Source: Andalucia godoyi
Lineage: Eukaryota; Discoba; Jakobea; Jakobida; Andaluciidae
Length of the DNA stretch: 64,000 nucleotides
Reading direction: 5' to 3'
Assembly (NCBI GenBank): GCA_009859145.1
Contig: VRVR01000058.1
Coordinates: forward strand, 85,135 to 149,134
Each line of letters starts with the position of its first letter. Positions within the stretch are counted from its first letter, which is position 1. The notes beneath the pieces are model-generated. The model did not search any database. It saw only the letters and a program-made list of their open reading frames with translations, and was not told where the DNA came from. The position numbers and the translations under genes were made by a program. Of this stretch, positions 19,135-28,760 are shown piece by piece.

Positions 19135-19774
19135 AGCAAATGTTTGTTGCTCACAGCAATATCTTCCGATGAAAAGATTCGCAAAAACACAAACGAAGCA
19201 AACGAAACAAAAACAATATGTATAAAAGGAAAAGAGAAGATAGACAAAAGAGCAATATTCAAAGAAAACAGCAACCAGTCGAACGCGTGAAAATGAAAAT
19301 AAGCTCCAGAATATACTGTTCTGAGACTGTAGAAAAGCCAGAAAAACAAAAAAAGGCACGCAGTGTAGCAAAGGAAAAAAAAAGAAAAAGAAAAGAGCAG
19401 GAACTAAACATACAAAACCAACAAACAAAAACACGAAAGCTTTTGAAAGCGAGAAGCGAAAGGGCGCATAAGAGAGAAAGGGAAAAAAAACCTCAATTCA
19501 TACGCACTTGCATGCAGCGGCATTCTGAAGCCGTGTGAGTACGTGTGGCTGTGTAGAAGAACCCTGGTGGAGAAACTCGTGATGACGACAGGACTGTTCT
19601 GTGAGCTCGGAACTACAGTAGTTGGTTTTTTAGTATTATAAATTAAATTGTATGACTCCGTATTGTTTACTATGGGGCAAACCTGCAGACTTTGTACGGA
19701 ACACTCCGCTTGTGCCAAGTAGAGAAGAAGGGAAGGGAAAGGGGGAGGGGGGGGGGGGGGGGGGTAGATCAGTA
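19135..19774. other. 5' flank of CSE1, low complexity
   Basis: On the minus strand this is the T-rich leader of CSE1 (A-rich on plus, 19180-19500), which keeps an open hydrophobic frame of 100 codons without evidence of translation. A G-run of 18 bases lies at 19747-19764. Nothing else recognised. Confidence 0.5.
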
Positions 19775-20293
19775 TCAGCGTCGTTGAATGGCCTGCAAAT
19801 AGCGGATCACGCCTCTCTGTCGGATGCGGTGCAAGAACTGAGCGTCCTGCAACTGCGCCTCCAGGTTTTGGACTTCCAGTTCGACTGTGTCCCATTTGGA
19901 AACGACTGCATCTTGGAATCCGGAGAGATACGCCTTTGACTCGTTTTCCAGTGCTTCCTCCATCATGTTTGACTGCACATTATCGTGATAGATTCTGGAT
20001 CGTGCGGCTGCTGCGTACTCGTAATCAGTCCAAACGACAACCTCGGCCAAGCTGCGCAGGACAGCAGTGTTCTCATTCTGTCGCGCAAACGTCCGCAGAG
20101 AAGCAGGGAACTTCTTAAAAGCAGACGAAATGTCACGGAGCGTGTCCTTGGACAACGGCCCTTTGCGCTTCGTCACTGTCTTGAAGCACTGCACATAGGC
20201 TTCCAGCAGTCCTTCAATCAGCTCCGGAGCCGGTACCGCAGGCAAGCAGCGCTCATTCACCAATAGACGGAAATGTGTGTCATCAAGAGTCAT
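19775..20293 (-). CDS. Small alpha-helical protein of unknown function
   Basis: 172 residues from an ATG at 20293, mostly predicted helix, with a basic middle (KTVTKRKGPLSK) and a C-terminal amphipathic coiled-coil stretch (VELEVQNLEAQLQDAQFLHR). No cysteine pairs, membrane segment or targeting signal is evident. The composition and lack of repeats argue for a real gene. It reads away from RPA190, with a 398-bp shared promoter. I do not recognise the family; a subunit of a helical-bundle complex is one possibility. Confidence 0.55.
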   Translation of the reverse strand: MTLDDTHFRLLVNERCLPAVPAPELIEGLLEAYVQCFKTVTKRKGPLSKDTLRDISSAFKKFPASLRTFARQNENTAVLRSLAEVVVWTDYEYAAAARSRIYHDNVQSNMMEEALENESKAYLSGFQDAVVSKWDTVELEVQNLEAQLQDAQFLHRIRQRGVIRYLQAIQRR

Positions 20294-20526
20294 TCATCGA
20301 CTGCCCCAGTGCTCCGTGCTCAACACTCCCAAGCTTCACAATACATACCTGGAAGCGAAGCGATCCCTCCCACCACGCCATTTCGCCCTTCCCACTCGGT
20401 GTCATTCTAGACTCACGTGATGCTGTTCACTTTTTTTTGGTGGTCCAATGACATATCGATTGCCGAGGACTGACATTTCGCTTTTTGGACGGTCCCTCAA
20501 CTTGTGGTTTCCGCGAAAGTCTGTGT

Positions 20527-20593
<67 letters not shown>

Positions 20594-20691
20594 GTTTCTG
20601 CTTCTCATCCTTCAATGTTTGTATTGTTTTATTGTCTTGTTGTTTTGCGGTGTTGGTATTCGTCTGGTATTGGGAAAAACGGGCTTGAGAA
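20294..20691. promoter_or_regulatory. Divergent promoter between the 172-residue gene and RPA190
   Basis: The spacer carries the CT microsatellite and a T-rich stretch (20600-20690) directly before the RPA190 ATG. No TATA box is apparent. Bidirectional promoter use is inferred from the head-to-head layout. Confidence 0.4.
20536..20591. repeat. (CT)28 microsatellite upstream of RPA190
   Basis: An uninterrupted CT run of about 56 bases, starting 156 bases before the RPA190 start. Pyrimidine tracts on the sense strand precede several starts in this window (also at 43105-43165, 46060-46100 and 63241-63285), so it may belong to the core promoter or leader rather than being inert. Confidence 0.9.
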
Positions 20692-23600
20692 ATGACGCAG
20701 CAGCCTGTGGTTCCGATTACAAAAGTCACGTTCTCCGTGTACGACCCTTCGACCGTTCGTTCCATGTCGGTGGTGAAGATCACGAATCCCACAGCGCTGG
20801 ATCGTTTTGGTCAGCCTATTCAAGGAGGACTGTACGATGCAGCTCTTGGTCCAATCGAGCGCCGTCAACTTTGCTCCACGTGCGCGCTCGGCATCGACCA
20901 CTGCCCTGGGCATGTCGGCCACATTGACCTGGGCACACCATTGTACAACCCGGTGTTTTTCAGTCAGTTGTTTCGACTTGTTCGTGCTGAGTGCTTGTAT
21001 TGTCAGCATTTTCGGATCAAGGAAGAGCGATTGTATCCCATGATTGACAATGCAGAGAGGGAAGGGAAGGACGTGCTGACGACGGTGCTTCGAAACGCTG
21101 GCGCTGTTCGCAAGTGTGAAAACTGCGGTATGATTGCACCGACACTTCGATCCGAAAAGGGGTGCAAAATTTTCAGAATGCAAGGATCCAAAGCCATTCA
21201 TGCTATGGAGCAAAGAACAGGCATGCGAATCGAGGATGTCTTGTACAAGAACAGTTCCAGGAAAACCGGTCAGTTGCAGGACAATGGAGACGAGACTGAG
21301 GACGATCTGGAAAACTCGGATCTTGAATCGCACGATGAAGAGGGGGAAGATGATGACGATATCGATATGGATGCAGTTGCAAACAAGAACAAGGCAGCTA
21401 GCGAAGCACCCGAACAGAAGCTCTTGTTCATGACACAGTTGGAGGTTTCGAAGCATGTGCAAGAATTGTTCAAGAACACTGCAAATATTATTTCAAAACT
21501 CTACGGGCCCAGTGCGTCACAATCCATGTTCTTTGTAGAATGCGTTCTCGTGACTGCGTCGAAGTTTCGTCCCTTAATGGTTCTCGGGGACTCGAAGTAT
21601 GAGCACCCGCAAAACACGTACCTCTCCAAGCTTCTTTCCGGAAACATTACTCTCAAAGATCTTGGGTCAAAATCAGCACCTGGAGAAGAGAGAAACAAGG
21701 AGAAGGACATGGCTACGATGCTTGGTACCATTCTGGACATGCAAAATGCGCTGAATGGTTTGATGGACTCGGATATGTCGTCTTCTGAAGTTACTGGCAT
21801 CAGGCAGCTGCTCGAAAAGAAACAGGGTCTGTTTCGCAAACACATGATGGGGAAGCGTGTGAACTTTGCCGCTCGCTCCGTCATTTCACCGGACGTGAAT
21901 TTGTCGACATCCGAAATCGGAATTCCGTTGTACTTTGCAAAGAGATTATCGTTCCCGACTCCTGTTACGGAGCGCAATCTGCGCGAGATGCAAAGAGCGG
22001 TGATCCGCGGTCCTACAGAGTATCCAGGTGCGAACTTTGTTGTCGACTCGCAAGGCCGGAAGATCGACCTCACATCGTCCTCTCGAGAGAAGAGAATTGC
22101 GCTTGCGAAAACGCTTCTTGTCACTGCTCCTAACGGTGGGCTGAACCTGGATCAGCCGCCAGTCACGGTTGGGCGTCATGTTTCTGATGGTGATTATCTC
22201 CTTGTCAATCGCCAACCCACATTGCACAAGCCGTCGATGATGTGCCATCGAGCACGAGTTCTCTTCACAGAGCACACGGTCATTCGTATGCATTACGCGA
22301 ATTGCAACACGTACAATGCCGATTTTGATGGCGACGAAATCAACTTGCATCTTGCACAGTCGCAGCTGGCTCGTGCAGAAGCAGCAGAAATTGCTGCGAA
22401 CGACCACCAGTACACAGTTCCCACGTCTGGTCGACCAATTCGTGGTCTGATTCAGGACCATGTCGCTTCTGGTGTTTTGCTGACGAAACGAGATACTTTT
22501 CTGAGTCGAGAGCAGTACACACAACTCGTTTACGGCGCTCTCCAAGGCGTATGCGACCATGTTTCCAAGTGGAAGTACGGAGTGGCTTTCGGAACCGAGG
22601 ACGTCCGCGTCCGACTGCTGCCGCCTGCTATCATCAAGCCAAGCGAGTTCTGGACAGGCAAGCAAGTCATAACCACGGTCATTCTGACGATGGTACGTTC
22701 TCTTAGCAGAACGCCTTTGAACTGCGAATTCAAACCGAAAGTGGGCGCAGCTGAGTGGAGCACGCCGAAGGTACCCGCAACAGAAGAAGGGATGGTCGTG
22801 TTCCGTGATGGACACTTGTGCACAGGTGTTCTCGACAAGTCTGCCATGGGAGCCTCCGAGTACGGAATTGTGCATGCATGTTATGAATGTTACGGGGCGC
22901 GGTTCGCCGCGGATTTGCTGACGGCCTTCGGGAAGGTGTTTTCATTGTTCTTGCAGTACCACGGCTTCACGTGTTCCATGGACGACCTCATCCTCACACC
23001 GGCAGCAGACATTCGTCGCCGCGAGATCCTTGCTGAGGCCGAGAGAGCGTGTTCTTCGACGTCATTAAAGACCATGAAAGAACTTTCTCAAAGGACTCCA
23101 CCTGCTGGGCTTTCGGCAACGCAAATTGCCACCGACCATCGTCGAGTGCTGGATGCTGCAGTCAAGAAGACCATGTCGCAATTCACGTCACAGCTTATTC
23201 GTGAATCTTTTCCAGCAGGTTTGGTTAAGCCGTTTCCCAAGAACTGCATGTCCATGATGACGACGTCTGGAGCAAAAGGGTCACTGGTCAATCAAACACA
23301 GATCTCTGCCCTACTGGGCCAGCAGGAACTGGAAGGGAAACGTGTTGCGCCAATGGTTTCTGGAAAGACACTTCCTTCGTTTTCCATCAATGACCCGGCT
23401 GCTCGTGCGGGTGGATACATCGCAGATCGTTTCTTAACCGGTTTGCGACCACAGGAGTATTTCTTCCATTGCATGGCGGGGCGTGAGGGATTGATCGACA
23501 CTGCCGTGAAGACAGCTCGTTCTGGATACTTGCAGAGATGTCTGATCAAGCACCTCGAGGGCCTTCGAGTGCATTATGATGGGACTGTCCGCGAGTCTGA

Positions 23601-25503
23601 CGGTACTGTTGTGCAATTCAGATACGGTGACGATGGCCTTGATGCCACGAGAACTCGGTATGTTCCTCGCCTGGATTTCCTCTTTGCAAATGAAAAGGCC
23701 ATGGGTGAAAAGCTGCGTTTGGGTGGACAGCAGATGGATGACCTGAAGAAACTAGATGTTCTGTTTTCCAAGTACCAGTCCGCAGTCCGAAAGGATGGGA
23801 AGTATGCCGGTGACGTGGAGAACGCCAAATTGCCACCCGCACACTTGGCTCGTGTGCATGCAGCGATCAAGAAGTTGCAGGAAACGGCCGATGTCAAATC
23901 CACGGACAAGAAAAAGAAGGGCGACAAGGCCGTGGACAAGAGCAGCGAGGTTCGCGCGAAACACCTGGCGGCTTTGGCTTATGTGAAGTACATGTCATGT
24001 GTTGCTGATGCCGGGGAACATGTTGGAATTCTTGCTGGTCAGTCGGTTGGCGAGCCGTCGACTCAGATGACGTTGAACACTTTCCATTTTGCTGGTGTCG
24101 ATGCTGCGCACGTTACTGTTGGCATCCCGCGTTTGCGAGAACTGTTGATGACGGCGTCCTGCAAGACCCCCCGAATTCAGTTCAAGGTTGGACAGTCTGC
24201 AGGCACCAGCGCGGCTCTTGTTCGTGAAAAGATGGATGGCATTGTTGCCACGCTTTCTCGTGTTACATTTGCGGAGGCGGTTGAGCAGGTCCACATTTCT
24301 ACGTCGTTGGAGCTGGCTAACGAATCCCGGATGCGAAGGGTCGAAGTCCGCTTTGACTTTGTGTCATCTGAGGAGCGCGAGCGAATCCTTGCTGTCACAA
24401 ATGAAGAATTGGAGGATGTTTTCCGAATGCAAGTTGTTCCAAGGCTTGCGAATCTTGTGGATCGTGAGCTTAAACTGCGTGTAGCTAAGCCGGAGGCGGA
24501 GGACTTTGTCGTTCGTGTCAAGAAGACTCTTGCTGGCGGTGCAGATCAGGATGCAGAGGAGGAGGGTGTTGAAGATGCAGGCGAGGAAACCACTGCCACC
24601 AAGACCAAGCAGCCCAAGGAGGATGACGGGGACGTCGACGACGACGAAGAAGAGGAGGACTCGGATTCTTCTTCAGATGACTCGGATTCCGATTCCAGTG
24701 GCGATTCTGATTCTGATTCTGAAGGAGCTGACAAAACGGCACCGACGAAGCAGACGGATTCCTCAGCTAAAGCGTCGCGGCCTACTTCGATGGTGGACGA
24801 TGCCGAGGAATCGCACAAAGAAAAGGCTGCGAGTGTTCTTTTGCGCAAATACGCATGCCTTGCAGATTTCAGTTTTTCAAAGGAATCGTGCGTTGTGGTG
24901 ATGCGAGTTCAAGCGTCTCATCGCAAGATTCTGATGCAGGGGCTTGTCGAAAAGGTACTGCTTGCGTCTTTTATTCGTCAGACAAGGGGAATTTCGCGGG
25001 TGACATCCTCCACAGAAGAGATTGGCTGCGATGGCGACGCAATCTCTGCGGTGTGGGAAGCCATCTGCCCTGCACTGGAGGGCGAAGCTGACGGTGCCGG
25101 CATCAAGGTGGATCTTGAGAAGTTGTACTGCAATGACGTTGGGACCGTGTTGAAGGTGTATGGAGTCGAGGCGGCCCGTCGTCTTCTTCAGAAGGAGCTG
25201 GGGCTGGTGTTTGATGCTTATGGTATTCCGGTAGATCAGCGCCACCTCGCCATCATCGCGGACTACATGACCCTGTACGGAAACTATCGCCCGATGAACC
25301 GCATCGGCATGGTATCCAATCCATCGCTGTTCACTCGTGCCAGTTTCGAAACCACAATCAAGTTTATTACAGATGCCGCCATTAAGGGAGGTTCGGACTC
25401 GCTCGACGGCCCTTCAGCCCGCATTGCCACGGGCCAGGTCATCCGCGGAGGAACCGGGTGCTTTGATCTGATGGTCCCTCTCCGTGAATACCAAACAGCG
25501 TAG
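20692..25503 (+). CDS. RPA190: DNA-directed RNA polymerase I largest subunit
   Basis: 1603 residues forming one half of the Pol I active centre that makes pre-rRNA in the nucleolus. The clamp zinc site is Cys61, Cys64, Cys71, His74 (CSTCALGIDHCPGHVGH). The absolutely conserved metal-A loop is NADFDGDE, with Asp544, 546 and 548. Bridge helix and trigger loop follow (GLRPQEYFFHCMAGREGL, TAVKTARSGYLQR). Pol I rather than II or III is shown by the KMMSQF-like funnel segment, the acidic Asp/Ser/Glu insertion in the jaw (about 1285-1370) and the C-terminal GQVIRGGTGCFDLMVPL. There is no heptad CTD. Length is within the usual range. Single exon. Confidence 0.95.
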   Translation: MTQQPVVPITKVTFSVYDPSTVRSMSVVKITNPTALDRFGQPIQGGLYDAALGPIERRQLCSTCALGIDHCPGHVGHIDLGTPLYNPVFFSQLFRLVRAECLYCQHFRIKEERLYPMIDNAEREGKDVLTTVLRNAGAVRKCENCGMIAPTLRSEKGCKIFRMQGSKAIHAMEQRTGMRIEDVLYKNSSRKTGQLQDNGDETEDDLENSDLESHDEEGEDDDDIDMDAVANKNKAASEAPEQKLLFMTQLEVSKHVQELFKNTANIISKLYGPSASQSMFFVECVLVTASKFRPLMVLGDSKYEHPQNTYLSKLLSGNITLKDLGSKSAPGEERNKEKDMATMLGTILDMQNALNGLMDSDMSSSEVTGIRQLLEKKQGLFRKHMMGKRVNFAARSVISPDVNLSTSEIGIPLYFAKRLSFPTPVTERNLREMQRAVIRGPTEYPGANFVVDSQGRKIDLTSSSREKRIALAKTLLVTAPNGGLNLDQPPVTVGRHVSDGDYLLVNRQPTLHKPSMMCHRARVLFTEHTVIRMHYANCNTYNADFDGDEINLHLAQSQLARAEAAEIAANDHQYTVPTSGRPIRGLIQDHVASGVLLTKRDTFLSREQYTQLVYGALQGVCDHVSKWKYGVAFGTEDVRVRLLPPAIIKPSEFWTGKQVITTVILTMVRSLSRTPLNCEFKPKVGAAEWSTPKVPATEEGMVVFRDGHLCTGVLDKSAMGASEYGIVHACYECYGARFAADLLTAFGKVFSLFLQYHGFTCSMDDLILTPAADIRRREILAEAERACSSTSLKTMKELSQRTPPAGLSATQIATDHRRVLDAAVKKTMSQFTSQLIRESFPAGLVKPFPKNCMSMMTTSGAKGSLVNQTQISALLGQQELEGKRVAPMVSGKTLPSFSINDPAARAGGYIADRFLTGLRPQEYFFHCMAGREGLIDTAVKTARSGYLQRCLIKHLEGLRVHYDGTVRESDGTVVQFRYGDDGLDATRTRYVPRLDFLFANEKAMGEKLRLGGQQMDDLKKLDVLFSKYQSAVRKDGKYAGDVENAKLPPAHLARVHAAIKKLQETADVKSTDKKKKGDKAVDKSSEVRAKHLAALAYVKYMSCVADAGEHVGILAGQSVGEPSTQMTLNTFHFAGVDAAHVTVGIPRLRELLMTASCKTPRIQFKVGQSAGTSAALVREKMDGIVATLSRVTFAEAVEQVHISTSLELANESRMRRVEVRFDFVSSEERERILAVTNEELEDVFRMQVVPRLANLVDRELKLRVAKPEAEDFVVRVKKTLAGGADQDAEEEGVEDAGEETTATKTKQPKEDDGDVDDDEEEEDSDSSSDDSDSDSSGDSDSDSEGADKTAPTKQTDSSAKASRPTSMVDDAEESHKEKAASVLLRKYACLADFSFSKESCVVVMRVQASHRKILMQGLVEKVLLASFIRQTRGISRVTSSTEEIGCDGDAISAVWEAICPALEGEADGAGIKVDLEKLYCNDVGTVLKVYGVEAARRLLQKELGLVFDAYGIPVDQRHLAIIADYMTLYGNYRPMNRIGMVSNPSLFTRASFETTIKFITDAAIKGGSDSLDGPSARIATGQVIRGGTGCFDLMVPLREYQTA

Positions 25504-25906
25504 ACTGGGAACGGCGACTGCGACTGCGACTGCAATTGTTGTGTACAACGCTCTTTTTTTTTTTCTTTTTTCTTTTTTGGGTTGAACAGCGGTGTACCGT
25601 TGGCAAGCTTCTGAACTGTTCTCATCGTTTTTTTTATTTATTTCGTTTTCCTCGTCGTAACTAAATAAAAACGAAGTCTCCCCTCTCTTCCGCGATTTCG
25701 CGTTTGCTTGTTCTAATATTTTCGTCTTGATTTGGTTATCGTCATCGTCCACAATTCGGAGTCGTTGAGAGTCCACATCATCGATTGCTGTATAACATAT
25801 ATTTTTTTGTTGCAATTTTGTACCAATATTCACTGAAGAATAAAGGCTCTGTGATGTCAACCTGGTGCTTCCAGTGAAATAACAAAAACAATTTTTACGA
25901 GACTGC
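25504..25906. other. 3' flank of RPA190
   Basis: T-rich after the stop, with AATAAA at about 25662 that could be the polyadenylation signal. A minus-strand frame covers much of it but is low complexity. The segment 25800-25906 may already belong to the mobile-element remnant; no terminal inverted repeat was found. Confidence 0.4.
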
Positions 25907-26522
25907 CTATGGGGTATTAGGATCAATGGGTTCTGGAGATTCGACTGGAGAATGAAATTCACGGCCCTGATCGGTTGGTGGAGACGTTATCGAGTGGAAG
26001 GTCATGGGAGTGCTGTCACCATCATTGACAGCATCTTCTTCGGCCAGTGATGGCACAGACGGATCGATATCATCCTCAAGCGACAAAAGAACAGTGTAAT
26101 CTTCTGAGATATGAATGCGATTTGCGGTAATGTATACATCCCCGTATTAATGCTGCTCCATTTCACAGAGTTGACAGCATCTCCAGATTCCGTCTCGTCG
26201 TCCACGGAAGGCAGTTCCTCTAGCACGTCATCGTCCGTGGAGTCTGCAGGAGACAGCGGAGTGCTAGCTTGAGAACATGTCGACTGCCGTTTGGGAAGAG
26301 AGTGAATTCGCGGAAACACGTTATTGAAGAAGAGATTCAACATATGAGTGTGGCAGCCAGCAAACTGGATAGATGGATACTTCTCCTGTGCGAGCCTCCA
26401 CATTCTCTTCATAACACTAGTGTTGTCAGTAGTGACAGCAACAACTTGCTGAGATACTTGTGCAGCAGCGATTGACCTGTCAAGTAATTTCGCATAATAC
26501 TCTCTGTCTTTGGACGCATGCA
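25907..26522 (-). pseudogene. hAT-family transposase fragment (DUF659-like core) with acidic tail
   Basis: The minus strand encodes a hAT catalytic-domain segment: DREYYAKLLDRSI, then VVAVTTDNTSVMKRMW (the conserved TDN), then YPSIQFAGCHTHMLNLFF (the conserved GCxxHxLNL). Homology begins abruptly near 26520, where it follows a Fanzor zinc-finger segment in another frame. After the hAT core the protein becomes Ser/Asp/Glu-rich. Near 26100 the coding signal moves to another frame (LSLEDDIDPSVPSLAEED) and stays open to a stop at 25907. This is either a frameshift or a 34-base intron (GTATAC to TCTCAG), which is shorter than typical. The BED finger and the hATC dimerisation region are missing, so it is a fragment. 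Confidence 0.7.
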
Positions 26523-26792
26523 ATCTCGATCAATCTGCGAGCTGCACGCGGGACATGCAAACACTTTTATGCTTCCGTCTTGACGTGCATGGATCTCACC
26601 GCAGCGCCCGCACGGTTTGGACGTGTACTCCGCACCGAGCCACTTTCTCAGCGTGACACGTTGTTCCTGAGAAGGATGCATTTTGATTCTGACGGCCCTA
26701 GCAGTAGGTGTAGTGACACGTGGTCTCTTAGGAGGTTTGCGGGACCTAGGAGGCCCTGTATCGAGCGGCGTAGGCGTAGGCGAATGCGTCAT
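26520..26792 (-). pseudogene. Internally deleted Fanzor (eukaryotic TnpB homologue)
   Basis: From an ATG at 26792 the frame gives a disordered N terminus with an SV40-like nuclear signal (KPPKRPRV), then the TnpB/Fanzor N-terminal motif VRIKMHPSQEQRVTLRKWLG. It passes directly and in frame into the C-terminal zinc finger EYTSKPCGRCGE...FACPAC and the last RuvC aspartate motif SSQIDRD. The Cys pairs (CxxC-x15-CxxC) and DRD are typical of TnpB, the RNA-guided nuclease of IS200/605. Everything between (most of the wedge/REC and RuvC-I and -II) is absent, so the product cannot cleave. Homology stops right after DRD and hAT sequence begins. The frame runs on to a stop at 26409. Fanzor1 proteins are known passengers of hAT and other eukaryotic transposons. 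Confidence 0.75.
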
Positions 26793-27171
26793 CCCAGCGC
26801 ACTCACGCCCATATTTGAATTAAAAAAGTGAAACCAACGAATGATAGAATAGATGGCTACGGATGCTGCGTTAAAGAGTGTCGAAAATGCGGAGCCTGTG
26901 TCGCAGGCTGAATTTTGGCCGAGCGTGCGTAAGCACGAATTCCCTGTGAAGCAAACGTGCTCGTGTCGGCCAGTATCGACCGTGTCTGTTTATGGATACT
27001 TCCGAATGCATGACAATTTCGTGTCATTATTCAACGGCGAAGGATCTACCGCGGTGGCTCAGCAGCAGAAAATGGACACCAGCCTTCCCGTCGTATTTCG
27101 ACGTCAGATTGACCACGACGGTGTGAGCCGAACCTTCGTTGACAACATAAATCTGCCAACCGTTTGTCGAC
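26793..27171. other. Spacer between Fanzor remnant and OGG1
   Basis: Contains overlapping frames on both strands (plus 26853-27188; minus 27263-27027 with IYVVNEGSAHTVVVNL), neither recognised. One may be further element debris. It must also hold the OGG1 promoter. No terminal inverted repeat or target duplication was found by eye. Confidence 0.35.
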
Positions 27172-28563
27172 ATGTCACTGATGGCTGAGGTCATGATGAA
27201 GGCTTCGAAGCGGTTTCTCTTGCATTCTGTGGCTGCGCGGCCTTCTCTATGGACACCGCTCAATGTGGATGCTCGGGAGCTTCGTCTCGAATCGACGCTG
27301 TTCGGCGGTCAGTGTTTTCGCTGGAAGCGCACTGCGCATCCTTCTATCTACGTCGGCTGGGTTCTGGACCAAATGATTGCGCTCGAAGAAACAGGATCCA
27401 ATGTGTATTTCTGTGCCATCAGCCCTGGTGATCGGGCCATGCAAAGCCAGCTTCCATCTCTGCCGTCTCCGCCGTCGCCACCGACCCGGTCGCCGACTGC
27501 AGAAGCGACGGCAAGACTTTTGCGAGCGTATTTTCAGCTTTCGTTTCCGGTGCAAAAGCTCGATGCAATGTTCTGCGATCGCGATCCAAAGTACTTTTCG
27601 TCTGTTTCCTCGAGGTTTTCTGGCACCCGGCTGTTGGATCAGGATCCTTTTGAATGCCTGGTGTCGTTTATCTGCTCAGCCAATAACAACATTACGCGCA
27701 TTGTGCAAATGATTGAAAAGCTGTGTGTCGAGTTAGGAGAGTTGCGTGCTGAAGTGGCTGTCGCCATCGGTGGTGGTGGCGACGGCGGCGGCGGCGGCGC
27801 TAACGTCGGTGATGCAGATGCGTCGGTGGTGAAGCTCTATTCATTTCCGTCGATTGAAGCCCTGCGTCAGTGTTCCGAGCAGAATTTCCGGTCGTGGGGC
27901 ATGGGCTATCGTGCAAAGTCCATTAAAGTGACAATCGACATGTTGTGCGACAACAATTTCTTGCTGTTCAGGCAGCTATATGCTTTCAAGGACCCATCGT
28001 CCCTGATGGTCTCGTCATTTTCAAATGTGCTGCGTCGCCAGTTCCCACTCGCAAACGATGAGAAGTCCGAGTTCTTGACGTCTTTCACCGAAACCCAGAG
28101 CCGAGTTGGGTTGAATGCAATGTCGTCCGCTCTTCTTGAAAATCAGGACTCCGAGCGCGTTGCGGATATCGACGCACAGGATAATGCAGTGCTTGACTTT
28201 CTGATGCAGTTCCGGGGTGTCGGCCTGAAAGTTGCGTCTTGTGCAGCGCTGTTCTCCCTTCACCGACATTCAGTTGTTCCCGTGGACACACACATTTGGC
28301 AGGTCTCCACGGCAAACTACGTGACGTCTCTTCGAAACAAGACATGCAATGAGAAAACCGTGCGCGTTGTGCAGAGTGCATGGCGCAGAGTTTTCGGTCC
28401 GATGGCCGGCTGGAGCCAAATGATCTTGTTTGCGAATCGATTAAAGATCTTCAACAGTCGCTCTGCCGAGCCGTTGAGCATGAGTGCTGCGGACGGCAAT
28501 GTTGCTGCATCCACTCCCGTTCCTGCAAGAAAAAGGTCTCGCATAGTCGAACCACCAATCTGA
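27172..28563 (+). CDS. OGG1: 8-oxoguanine DNA glycosylase/AP lyase
   Basis: 463 residues; excises 8-oxoguanine opposite cytosine. The N-terminal OGG domain is clear (ELRLESTLFGGQCFRWKR). The glycosylase fold has DPFECLVSFICSANNNITRI. The helix-hairpin-helix FRGVGLKVASC carries the Schiff-base Lys353, and VPVDTHIWQV carries the catalytic Asp372, equal to Lys249 and Asp268 of human OGG1. Two low-complexity insertions stand out: Pro/Ser-rich near 95-110 and a Gly-rich loop (about 200-215, GGGGDGGGGGAN). The C terminus has a basic signal, ARKRSRI. Several Met codons lie at the start (27172, 27181, 27193, 27196) before a basic, Ser/Leu-rich stretch that could target mitochondria. Sits just downstream of element debris. 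Confidence 0.95.
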   Translation: MSLMAEVMMKASKRFLLHSVAARPSLWTPLNVDARELRLESTLFGGQCFRWKRTAHPSIYVGWVLDQMIALEETGSNVYFCAISPGDRAMQSQLPSLPSPPSPPTRSPTAEATARLLRAYFQLSFPVQKLDAMFCDRDPKYFSSVSSRFSGTRLLDQDPFECLVSFICSANNNITRIVQMIEKLCVELGELRAEVAVAIGGGGDGGGGGANVGDADASVVKLYSFPSIEALRQCSEQNFRSWGMGYRAKSIKVTIDMLCDNNFLLFRQLYAFKDPSSLMVSSFSNVLRRQFPLANDEKSEFLTSFTETQSRVGLNAMSSALLENQDSERVADIDAQDNAVLDFLMQFRGVGLKVASCAALFSLHRHSVVPVDTHIWQVSTANYVTSLRNKTCNEKTVRVVQSAWRRVFGPMAGWSQMILFANRLKIFNSRSAEPLSMSAADGNVAASTPVPARKRSRIVEPPI

Positions 28564-28760
28564 TTACGGGTTCCGTCTCCGATTTTCATTATTTTTATTT
28601 CTTGATCCCCTCCTTCTTATTTATTTACTGATATGAGATGCTGTACTGTACATGTGTTTTTTTTTAAAATGTAAGGGTAGACAGAACCAAATTACCCAAG
28701 CCCCTGCTATGTTCGTTTCTCACTCTACACCATTTTCAAGGGTTGCTGCTATTGATGTTG

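Noticed and set aside
19135-19434. Hydrophobic 100-codon extension upstream of CSE1
   Set aside because: Poly-T encoded Phe/Leu/Cys stretch; CSE1 homology starts at the ATG at 19134, so this is leader.
21946-22875. 309-codon minus-strand frame
   Set aside because: Antisense of the RPA190 active-centre region; no motif of its own.
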